Made by a program: the position numbers and the translations under genes | Notes under the pieces: model-generated | The model's database searches: none | The model's input: the letters and a program-made list of their open reading frames with translations, nothing else | Told to the model about the DNA's origin: nothing | Shown here: in pieces, positions 1 to 4,700 of the stretch | Layout of the letters: each line of letters opens with the position of its first letter | Position numbering within the stretch: position 1 is the stretch's first letter | Origin: CAZJBP01 sp964544115 | Lineage (GTDB): Bacteria; Verrucomicrobiota; Kiritimatiellia; UBA8416; JADHWI01 | Assembly: GCA_964544115.1 (NCBI GenBank) | Contig: CAZJBP010000200.1 | Span: 1 to 6,277, forward strand | Length of the DNA stretch: 6,277 bases | Direction: 5' to 3'

Positions 1-61
1 GGGCGCTCTTCGCTTTGACGCGACGATACAGGTCATCGGGAATCTCAATGGTCGCCTTCAT
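1..61 (-). CDS. VapB-type antitoxin, N-terminal fragment (runs off left edge)
   Basis: Reading the minus strand from an ATG at 61-59 gives 20 codons before the window ends: MKATIEIPDDLYRRVKAKSA. This is the typical N-terminus of short antitoxins of the VapB / ribbon-helix-helix-like group: a beta-strand (KATIEIP) followed by the start of a helix (DDLYRRVKAKSA). Such proteins bind DNA as dimers, repress their own promoter and neutralise a toxin, usually a PIN-domain RNase (VapC) encoded directly downstream. That partner would lie left of the window and is not seen. The Shine-Dalgarno is weak (AGGT about 10 nt upstream). An 8-bp tandem repeat immediately upstream (74-94) is a plausible operator. 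The fragment is too short to assign a subfamily, and an orphan antitoxin is possible. Confidence 0.75.
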   Translation of the reverse strand, partial: MKATIEIPDDLYRRVKAKSA

Positions 62-73
62 GTCGCCAAGTTA

Positions 74-94
74 CCTGTATTCCTGTATTCCTGT
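74..94. repeat. 8-bp tandem repeat upstream of antitoxin, possible operator
   Basis: CCTGTATT occurs at 74-81 and 82-89, followed by a partial CCTGT at 90-94. The array ends 12 bp before the antitoxin start codon. Antitoxins of this type commonly autoregulate by binding short repeated sites in their own promoter. The operator role is inferred from position only. Confidence 0.55.
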
Positions 95-124
95 CAAACC
101 ATCCCTTCGGACGCGTCAGGCATT

Positions 125-144
125 GGCGCATCCTCGTTTCAGTG
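125..144 (+). repeat. 20-bp dispersed repeat, copy 1
   Basis: This matches 6073-6092 in the same orientation at 18 of 20 positions, with consensus GGCGCATCCTCGYTTCASTG. The first 12 bases are identical. Both copies are intergenic and close to strong GC palindromes, suggesting a short dispersed intergenic repeat family. Confidence 0.5.
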
Positions 145-162
145 AACCCCGCATATGGGGCT

Positions 163-188
163 GGCGCTCGGAGAGCGCCGCCCTACCC
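163..188 (+). repeat. Palindromic repeat with CTCGGAGAG core, copy 1
   Basis: A perfect 7-bp stem (GGCGCTC at 163-169, GAGCGCC at 173-179) closes a GGA loop and is followed by GCCCTACCC. A second, inverted copy with the same CTCGGAGAG centre and a similar downstream GGCCTAC lies at 225-256. This looks like a repetitive extragenic palindrome rather than a terminator, since no T-tract follows. Confidence 0.5.
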
Positions 189-224
189 ATGCACATCCGG
201 TCCTTGGACACGGTCGTTTGCGAT

Positions 225-256
225 CAAGTAGGCCGCGCCTCTCCGAGGCGCCGGCC
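225..256 (-). repeat. Palindromic repeat with CTCGGAGAG core, inverted copy 2
   Basis: On the plus strand 231-241 (GGCCGCGCCTC) pairs with 245-256 (GAGGCGCCGGCC) across a TCC loop, with one bulged base. Read on the minus strand the centre is CTCGGAGAG followed by GCGCGGCCTAC, matching copy 1 at 163-188 apart from small insertions that mostly extend the stem. It lies about 90 bp past the stop of the B3/B4 gene and could fold in that transcript. Confidence 0.5.
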
Positions 257-347
257 CGCGCAGGGACGCCATAGGCACCGAAACGCGGATGCGCCCTCAG
301 GCATTGGCGTGGGACTTCGCATGGGCAACGAGGCGGATCGGGCGGAT

Positions 348-1046
348 TCAATGCCCCGCCTGATTCTCCTGTGCGCGAGGAGCCGGCCGCACCGTGTCGA
401 TGCGGATCGCCTGCGCGTGCGCGTAGCTCTCCAGAAGTTGCCGCGCGTCGTCGAGGACTTCGCCGAGCAGGTTCACGCCGGCATAGGCGTTGATGTTGAG
501 CAGAAGGCGCGAGGTGCCGGCCGTCAGCCGCGTGCGCTCCTCATCGCGGGTCGGCGTGCCGATGGGGCCCTGCTCGTCGCGAGCAACGGGCAAACCTGCT
601 ATGTTCAGCGGCCCGCAGCCAATCCCGGCGTATGTCTCGTCCGCGCGTCCGATGCCCCAGGTCACGGCCCCGACGATCCGGTCCACGTCGAACGCATTGA
701 TGCTGCAACCGGAGCGCAGGGATACCAGGTTGACGAGGTCGACGACGACATTCACCCGGAAGAGGTCCTTGCCCTGCACGACGCGGCGTCGGAGAGCCTC
801 GGCCGACGGTCGGTAGCGGTTCGGGTCCTTTCCGCAGCGCTTATAGGCCTCGCGGGTCGCCAGGATCTCCGGATGGTGGTTGATCCGATCCAGTGGAACG
901 CGCGCGGCCACGGCCGCGGCCTCAGCCTCGATCAGGCTCCACAACCCGGCATCGTGGTCGCGGTTGGTCACGGAACACTCGATGAGTCCGATGGATAGCG
1001 ACGGGCAGCGCTCGCCCAGCTCGGGTCCTATGCTGACAGAGGGCAC
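348..1046 (-). CDS. Stand-alone B3/B4 domain protein (PheRS beta-related)
   Basis: The product is a 232-residue soluble protein consisting almost entirely of one B3/B4 domain. In bacterial phenylalanyl-tRNA synthetase this domain of the beta subunit holds the editing site that hydrolyses mischarged Tyr-tRNA(Phe). Free-standing homologues are widespread and could be trans-editing or tRNA-binding proteins, but their role is not settled. Family signatures visible are REAYKRCGKDPNRYRPSAEA (residues 65-84), the LFRVNVVVDLVNLVSLRSGC segment (95-114) followed by SINAFDVDRI, a YAGIG turn (139-143), and the C-terminal RTRLTAGTSRLLLNINAYAG strand and turn (171-190). The GTG start at 1046 is preceded by AAAGGAG with 7 nt spacing. 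Upstream in-frame codons lack such a site and encode low-complexity sequence. The gene stands alone, divergent from the propeller operon. No signal peptide or membrane segment is seen. Family assignment is confident, biochemical role is not. Confidence 0.88.
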   Translation of the reverse strand: MPSVSIGPELGERCPSLSIGLIECSVTNRDHDAGLWSLIEAEAAAVAARVPLDRINHHPEILATREAYKRCGKDPNRYRPSAEALRRRVVQGKDLFRVNVVVDLVNLVSLRSGCSINAFDVDRIVGAVTWGIGRADETYAGIGCGPLNIAGLPVARDEQGPIGTPTRDEERTRLTAGTSRLLLNINAYAGVNLLGEVLDDARQLLESYAHAQAIRIDTVRPAPRAQENQAGH

Positions 1047-1053
1047 GAAGACG

Positions 1054-1060
1054 CTCCTTT
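1054..1060 (-). promoter_or_regulatory. Ribosome binding site fixing the GTG start of the B3/B4 gene
   Basis: On the minus strand AAAGGAG sits 7 nt before GTG at 1046-1044. It decides the start in favour of GTG over the upstream in-frame ATG at 1286, which would add 80 residues of unconserved, Pro/Arg-rich sequence. Confidence 0.8.
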
Positions 1061-1125
1061 CGGTCGGTGATGCAGCATGGTAACCGCGCCTCGTCCTCCC
1101 CGGCCAGTGCAAAGCGGGCGTTCCT

Positions 1126-1167
1126 ATCGGCGTCGGGGTCGGCATCGCTATCGGTATCGACCTCGGG
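1126..1167 (+). repeat. Degenerate hexamer tandem array (NTCGNN x 7)
   Basis: Seven consecutive 6-bp units share TCG at positions 2-4: ATCGGC, GTCGGG, GTCGGC, ATCGCT, ATCGGT, ATCGAC, CTCGGG. Any frame through it yields Asp/Ser-rich or similar low-complexity peptide, explaining the spurious open frames. It lies 80-121 bp upstream of the B3/B4 start codon. It is best read as a decayed microsatellite. Confidence 0.65.
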
Positions 1168-1249
1168 CGGCCGGTGGTGGGTGGCCGAGGGATGTGTCGC
1201 GGATCGGGTCGAACGGGCACCCGCCATCCCGTCCCGCATGCGGCGTTGT

Positions 1250-1287
1250 CGTGACCGGCGCAGACCGGAAGTCTGGTGCCGGTCACG
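1250..1287. repeat. Strong intergenic hairpin (10-bp stem plus 5-bp upper stem)
   Basis: CGTGACCGGC (1250-1259) pairs perfectly with GCCGGTCACG (1278-1287). After a one-by-two asymmetric interruption, CAGAC (1261-1265) pairs with GTCTG (1271-1275) around a CGGAA loop. No T-tract follows on either strand, so it is not a classical terminator. It lies 20 bp from the 94-bp repeat and may belong to a larger repetitive unit. Confidence 0.6.
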
Positions 1288-1306
1288 CCGGCTTGCCTGC
1301 AGGGCG

Positions 1307-1400
1307 GTCTGACGAGTGTCCGTTCGAGCGGCGGGTACGCCGCAACCCGATCCGCTCCACGTTCGCCACCGCCCCTGCCCTGCGGGCGGGGCGGTAAAGG
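1307..1400 (+). repeat. 94-bp dispersed repeat, copy A
   Basis: This segment aligns without gaps to the reverse complement of 6184-6277, with 86 of 94 bases identical by hand count. Internally it has two hairpins: GCGGCG/CGCCGC around GGTA (1328-1343), and CCGCCCC/GGGGCGG (1369-1375 with 1388-1394), which continues as GCCC/GGGC around TGC with one bulged T. The element contains no open frame with a ribosome site. It resembles a repetitive extragenic palindrome or small non-autonomous element. The other copy is cut by the window edge, so the full length is unknown. Confidence 0.8.
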
Positions 1401-1439
1401 GAGGGTGTGCCCGCTTGGTTCGCCTTCCTCCCGCAGCCG

Positions 1440-1532
1440 TGATTGTCGTACGCGTGCCCGTACGCGTTCACGACGTGCCGGATAGTTCGGGTAGGTGCAC
1501 GGGCACGTGTACGGCGGTCGGGGCCGACCGCC
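1440..1532. repeat. Overlapping inverted repeats with two exclusive foldings
   Basis: CGTACGCGTGCCCGT (1447-1461) is complementary to ACGGGCACGTGTACG (1499-1513) with a single G:T wobble. Pairing extends outward to 1440/1520 through further Watson-Crick and wobble pairs. The right arm also overlaps a perfect shorter palindrome, GGCGGTCGG (1513-1521) with CCGACCGCC (1524-1532). The loop of the long form contains a second CGTACGCGT (1459-1467), a direct repeat of 1447-1455. The complementarity is visible. Whether the segment is transcribed or acts as a switch is unknown. Confidence 0.5.
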
Positions 1533-1551
1533 CTCCAGTTCCCGCTACCCT

Positions 1552-1586
1552 GAACGTTGAGCGTTAAGCGTTGGACGTTGGGCGTT
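1552..1586 (+). repeat. Heptamer tandem array RRRCGTT x 5
   Basis: Five contiguous 7-bp units occur: GAACGTT, GAGCGTT, AAGCGTT, GGACGTT, GGGCGTT. Variation is confined to the first three purine positions, and CGTT is invariant. It lies about 225 bp upstream of the propeller gene. Its function is unknown. It may be slippage-derived or a set of protein-binding sites. Confidence 0.7.
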
Positions 1587-1600
1587 TTCCCGTTCGCCCC

Positions 1601-1621
1601 CTTTCAGCTTTCAGTTTTCAG
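1601..1621 (+). repeat. Heptamer tandem array YTTTCAG x 3
   Basis: CTTTCAG, CTTTCAG and TTTTCAG are contiguous, 14 bp after the RRRCGTT array and with the same 7-bp period. Unlike its GC-rich surroundings this stretch is AT-leaning. Confidence 0.6.
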
Positions 1622-1632
1622 CTCTTGTGCCC

Positions 1633-1657
1633 AGATCCCTCACTGCGTTCGGGATGA
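1633..1657. repeat. Short ATCCC/GGGAT inverted repeat
   Basis: ATCCC (1635-1639) and GGGAT (1651-1655) flank CACTGCGTTC-type sequence. The whole resembles, from memory, an intergenic motif seen in many unrelated bacterial genomes (ATCCCTCGCTGCGCTCGGGAT and variants). The stem is only 5 bp, so the call rests on that resemblance. Confidence 0.35.
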
Positions 1658-1798
1658 CTGCGCGACGACGAGGACGAGGGAAGCGCCGTCCGCTCCGCCA
1701 ACGATCTCGTGAATCCGTCGTCTGACCATCGGCGTATCATTTCGGCGTTGACTCGCTGTGGGCCATCTGAGAGGGTCCGGCGTTCCGGAAGGCCAACC

Positions 1799-1803
1799 AG
1801 GAG
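1799..1803 (+). promoter_or_regulatory. Ribosome binding site fixing the propeller gene start
   Basis: AGGAG lies 8 nt before ATG at 1812. It favours this start over the upstream in-frame ATG at 1758, which would add 18 residues (beginning MGHLRGSG) and lacks a comparable site. Confidence 0.75.
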
Positions 1804-1811
1804 AGTCTGCG

Positions 1812-3863
1812 ATGCCTGAAGTGTTTTCTCGCGAGTTTCCTCCCCATCACCTTAACCTCCTGCCGCAGAGCGCGGTGCGTTCCTCCGTGTTCCCCAGCAC
1901 GGTGCCGCAGAATTCCATCTGGGACTTCATCCACACGCCCGAGGGTCGTATCTTTGTAAGCCTCTGCGGCGAAGGCACCGTGTCGGCGTCGGGACAGCTC
2001 CACGAATACATGCCGGAGGATGGCCGGTTCCGGCTGTGCTTTGACCTCAGCAAGGTGTGCCTGGTGGGGTCGCGCGCGATCCCGCCGAGCAAGATCCACT
2101 CTTCGATGAGCGTCCTGCGCGATGGTCGCCTGATCATGGCGACCCACAACACGGCGCCGGCGCCGGGCCATCCGCGCTGGATGTTCGACGCCTACTACTC
2201 CCATATCTGGGAGGGGTTTGCCGGCGCGCACCTGCTGATCTATGACCCGGCGACCGACGAGGTGAAGAACCTGGGCATTCCGGTCCCGCGTGAGAGCGTC
2301 TACGGCGGCATCTATGATGCGCGGCATCACGCCTACTACTTCATCGGCTATGTCCGCGGGCACCTGTACCGGTATGACCTGGACTCCGCGGAGGTGACCG
2401 ACATGGGGCAGGTGTCGGAGTTCGGCTCCTTCCGGGTGGCGCTCGGACCCGACGGGAATATCTACGGCGGCACGCGGACCGGCTGGCTGTACAAGGTGGA
2501 TGTGGACCGCCGCCGGGTGGTCGAGCTGGGGGTGCAGCTGCCGCCGCGGCCGGACTATCCGTCGCGCGTGCAGTTTGCGTCGGCCGCCATCGGGCCGGAT
2601 GGCCGGCTGTACATGGCGAACCACATGTCCGATCTCTTCGCAGCGCTGGACGTGAAGACCGGGCGGCTGGAGGTCGTGGGGTCGGGGGACCCCGAGATCA
2701 TCCGGCAGAACTACCCCCGCTGCCCGAACGGGCTGGCGTTCGATGATGACGGGGTGCTGTGGTACAGCCTGAACGGGTGCGTCGGGGGCTTCATGGGCGT
2801 GTGGTCGCACCTGGCCCGGTGGGACGTCACGCGCGGAGGAAAGCCCGAAGTGCTGGGCCTGCTGGGTACGGTGAAGCGCAGCGTGTGGTTTTCAAGCGAG
2901 GCGATCCTCCATAAGAACATGCTCTACGTGACCGACACCAATCACCTGGAGGACCCGCCGGCTGTCATCCGCGTCGACCTCGAGGCACTGAAGCGCGACA
3001 AGGATAAGCCCCGCGAGAAGACGCGCGATCCCATGGCGTATGGCGTCTTCGCCGATGCGGATGCCGTCTACCCGGGCACGGCGGAAGACTTGGAGCCGTT
3101 CCGTGAGCAGGTGCGCAGGGGTGAATCCGACGGGGACTTCGGGCGGGAGAACACGTACACGATTCAGTCCGAGGCGACGGAAGTGTTCCGGCTCTGGCAG
3201 AGCGTGCCGGTGGCGGAGTCCAGTGTGCGCAAGATTCAGTGGCTCGACAACGGGCGACTCCAGGGCGTGTGCGAGTCGCGTGACCTTCGCGGGTTCGTCT
3301 GCACGGTCGGCGGCGGGGTTCAGCTCCTGGATACAGCGGAGTCCAAGGCCGCGGACGCGTCCATCCCGGCGCCGTCGGGGCTGGCCGCCCTGCCGGCTCC
3401 GCTGGCGGGCTTGCGCCTGCCGCATCGGCAGGGCCGCCAGTACCTGGCTCAGGCCTCCTGCTGTGCCCCGTGGCACGACGGCCAGTGGCTCGTGGGGACC
3501 CGGGACGGGATGCTGGCGCGCATCGACCCGAAGGCCGGCGCGGCCTTCGCGCTGGGCTCCGTGGCCGTCAACGGCCCCGTGCACCAGATCGTCACGAATG
3601 CCGCAGGGACGGTCGCCTATGGCGTGGCCGGCGACCCGTCGGATCTTGGCTTTTGCTTCCGGTTCGACGATACTCACGGCGTATGGGAATTGGGTCGGAC
3701 GATGTCGTTCGAGGGAACTCCACACGGCCTGTCCTGCAGCTGTCAGCCGTGCTGTGTGGCGCTTTCGCCGGACGAGACCTGCCTGGCGATCGGCGTGGCC
3801 GACCGGCTTGGGACGGTCTACGTGTATCACAACGTGAAGACGCCGTGGCTGCGGCCCGGATGA
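1812..3863 (+). CDS. Two-domain beta-propeller protein (SMP-30/PQQ-propeller-like), function unknown
   Basis: The 683-residue product is built from repeated propeller blades. In the N-terminal half (about 25-390) blades show the pattern GPDG-x-hydrophobic-Y followed by a strand ending in a D-x-x-hydrophobic-G turn: GPDGNIYGG near 212, GPDGRLYMA near 260, DDDGVLWYS near 310. A charged linker (about 390-455, including ALKRDKDKPREK) leads to a second blade set (about 455-683, for example DGQWLVGTRDGMLARIDPK). The first domain resembles SMP-30/gluconolactonase-type propellers, but I cannot place their metal ligands. The second domain contains C550-C551 and a tight C642-x-C644-x-x-C647-C648 cluster. 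There is no signal peptide or membrane segment, so it is probably cytoplasmic. It is first in a two-gene operon, 15 bp before the TIM-barrel gene. Substrate binding or lactone hydrolysis in a catabolic route is possible but unproven. Confidence 0.85.
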   Translation: MPEVFSREFPPHHLNLLPQSAVRSSVFPSTVPQNSIWDFIHTPEGRIFVSLCGEGTVSASGQLHEYMPEDGRFRLCFDLSKVCLVGSRAIPPSKIHSSMSVLRDGRLIMATHNTAPAPGHPRWMFDAYYSHIWEGFAGAHLLIYDPATDEVKNLGIPVPRESVYGGIYDARHHAYYFIGYVRGHLYRYDLDSAEVTDMGQVSEFGSFRVALGPDGNIYGGTRTGWLYKVDVDRRRVVELGVQLPPRPDYPSRVQFASAAIGPDGRLYMANHMSDLFAALDVKTGRLEVVGSGDPEIIRQNYPRCPNGLAFDDDGVLWYSLNGCVGGFMGVWSHLARWDVTRGGKPEVLGLLGTVKRSVWFSSEAILHKNMLYVTDTNHLEDPPAVIRVDLEALKRDKDKPREKTRDPMAYGVFADADAVYPGTAEDLEPFREQVRRGESDGDFGRENTYTIQSEATEVFRLWQSVPVAESSVRKIQWLDNGRLQGVCESRDLRGFVCTVGGGVQLLDTAESKAADASIPAPSGLAALPAPLAGLRLPHRQGRQYLAQASCCAPWHDGQWLVGTRDGMLARIDPKAGAAFALGSVAVNGPVHQIVTNAAGTVAYGVAGDPSDLGFCFRFDDTHGVWELGRTMSFEGTPHGLSCSCQPCCVALSPDETCLAIGVADRLGTVYVYHNVKTPWLRPG

Positions 3864-3864
3864 C

Positions 3865-3870
3865 GAGGAG
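3865..3870 (+). promoter_or_regulatory. Ribosome binding site in the 15-bp operon gap
   Basis: GAGGAG sits 8 nt before ATG at 3879, just after the propeller gene's stop (3861-3863). An ATG at 3885, two codons in, is a possible alternative start using AAGG at 3875-3878. Confidence 0.75.
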
Positions 3871-3878
3871 ATAGAAGG

Positions 3879-4664
3879 ATGAGCATGCTACCGGTCGTTG
3901 ACTTCTGCGGGCTGAAGGTGACGCGACTGTTGCTCGGCGCCAACACGTTTGGCGGCTACAGTCACCAGACCCCGGAGCGTGACCAGGCCATGGTCTCCTA
4001 CCATACGGTGGAGCGCATTCTCGAGACATGGCAGCGGGCCGAGGCCGCCGGGATCAATACGATGGTGACGAACACCGAGACCCCGCACGTCATCGAGGCG
4101 GTGCGGCAGTACCGGGCCGGCAAGGGGAAGCTGCAGTGGATCGCGCAGATCGGCGCCCACGACGGCAACATGCCGGCGGCGATCGACCGGGTCATGGAGA
4201 TCGGCGCCAGCGCGTTCTATTTCTGGGGTGGCCATGCCGATCATTTCTACGCCACGCGCGACGAGAAGACGTTCTGCGAGTGGGCGAAGTACGCCCGCTC
4301 CACCGGCATTCCGTTCGGCGCGGCCGGCCACTCACCGGCATCGCACTATTGGGTCAACAGTCTCAATGTGACGGACTTTCACGCCGTGCCCTTCTTCGAC
4401 TGCGGCAGCGTTCACCAGGGCGGGGGAAACAGGTTCAGGCTGACGGACGCCCTTGCCTCCACCGAATGCATCCGGCGCATCCGCAAGCCCTGCATCGGCT
4501 ACAAGATCATGGCCGCCGGCCGCATCGATGCGGGGATGGCCTTCGAGTACGCGTTCGACAGCATCAAGCCCACGGACGTGGTCAACGTGGGCATGCATCG
4601 CGGCGACAAGGACGACATGGTCGAGCAGAACGCGGCCATGGTCCGAGCTCTCCTGGAGCGCTGA
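3879..4664 (+). CDS. TIM-barrel protein, aldo/keto-reductase-like, uncharacterised family
   Basis: The 261-residue soluble protein has the alternating strand/helix pattern of a TIM barrel. Family-like segments are VTRLLLGANTFGGYSHQTPE (14-33), AEAAGINTMVTN (54-65), LQWIAQIGAHDGN (85-97), GASAFYFWGGHADHF (109-123), KPCIGYKIMAAGRI (203-216) and the C-terminal DVVNVGMHRGDKDDMVEQNA (233-252). I recall similar proteins, usually annotated as hypothetical or aldo/keto-reductase-like, in Planctomycetota, Armatimonadota and related genomes. No activity is known to me. The NADPH-binding signature of true aldo/keto reductases is not evident, so oxidoreductase activity should not be assumed. H119, D121, H122 and H151 near strand ends are candidate active-site or metal residues, by inference. 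It is translated 15 bp after the propeller gene, likely on one mRNA, and converges on the URO-D-like gene across a hairpin. Confidence 0.85.
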   Translation: MSMLPVVDFCGLKVTRLLLGANTFGGYSHQTPERDQAMVSYHTVERILETWQRAEAAGINTMVTNTETPHVIEAVRQYRAGKGKLQWIAQIGAHDGNMPAAIDRVMEIGASAFYFWGGHADHFYATRDEKTFCEWAKYARSTGIPFGAAGHSPASHYWVNSLNVTDFHAVPFFDCGSVHQGGGNRFRLTDALASTECIRRIRKPCIGYKIMAAGRIDAGMAFEYAFDSIKPTDVVNVGMHRGDKDDMVEQNAAMVRALLER

Positions 4665-4672
4665 CCAGGCTG

Positions 4673-4700
4673 CGCCCGCGCCCGCCATCGGCGCGGGGCG
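4673..4700. terminator. Probable bidirectional hairpin between convergent genes
   Basis: CGCCCGCGCC (4673-4682) pairs with GGCGCGGGGCG (4690-4700), forming 10 base pairs with one bulged G and a 7-nt loop. It fills most of the 36-bp gap between the TIM-barrel stop (4662-4664) and the URO-D-like stop (4701-4703). Neither side has a T-tract, so it is not a textbook intrinsic terminator. Its position suggests it limits read-through or protects both 3' ends. Confidence 0.6.

Larger units (their letters stand above)
62..347. other. Intergenic spacer, palindrome-rich, no gene seen
   Basis: I find no convincing coding sequence between the antitoxin start and the stop of the B3/B4 gene. The spacer holds the 8-bp tandem repeat, a 13-bp direct repeat (TCAGGCATTGGCG at 116-128 and 297-309), a 20-bp dispersed repeat (125-144), a small CCCC/GGGG inverted repeat (147-160), and two related hairpins at 163-179 and 231-256. 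On the minus strand it lies 3' of the B3/B4 gene, so the hairpins could end or stabilise that transcript, although neither has a following T-run. Confidence 0.6.
1047..1811. other. 765-bp spacer between divergent genes, repeat-dense, no gene seen
   Basis: No open frame here has a ribosome site or recognisable protein sequence. The spacer carries a hexamer array (1126-1167), a strong hairpin (1250-1287), a 94-bp dispersed repeat (1307-1400), overlapping inverted repeats (1440-1532), two heptamer arrays (1552-1586 and 1601-1621) and a small palindrome (1635-1655). Promoters for both flanking genes must lie here, but I could not identify a convincing -35/-10 pair. A TATCAT at 1735-1740 lacks a matching -35 box. 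The last 110 bp before the propeller gene contain nothing distinctive except the Shine-Dalgarno. Confidence 0.6.

Noticed and set aside
15..998. Plus-strand 327-residue open frame
   Set aside because: It runs antisense to the B3/B4 gene, has no ribosome site and reads as Arg/Ala/Asp-rich low-complexity protein, as expected opposite a high-GC gene.
348..1046. Truncated phenylalanyl-tRNA synthetase beta subunit (pheT pseudogene)
   Set aside because: The gene has its own start and Shine-Dalgarno, an intact frame and a length typical of stand-alone B3/B4 proteins.
1307..1400. CRISPR repeat or intrinsic terminator
   Set aside because: There is no regularly spaced third copy or spacer structure, and no T-tract follows the hairpin.
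1077..1567. Several short open frames in the 765-bp spacer
   Set aside because: They run through hexamer repeats and hairpins, are rich in Arg/Ser/Pro and lack ribosome sites.
1735..1740. TATCAT as a -10 box for the propeller operon
   Set aside because: No acceptable -35 hexamer lies 16-18 bp upstream, and a single hexamer match is expected by chance.
1737..2810. Minus-strand 357-residue open frame opposite the propeller gene
   Set aside because: It is His/Arg/Pro-rich with no recognisable fold. The plus strand shows clear propeller blades and a good Shine-Dalgarno.
2892..3830. Minus-strand 312-residue open frame
   Set aside because: It is an antisense shadow of the propeller gene's C-terminal half, without a start signal or family resemblance.
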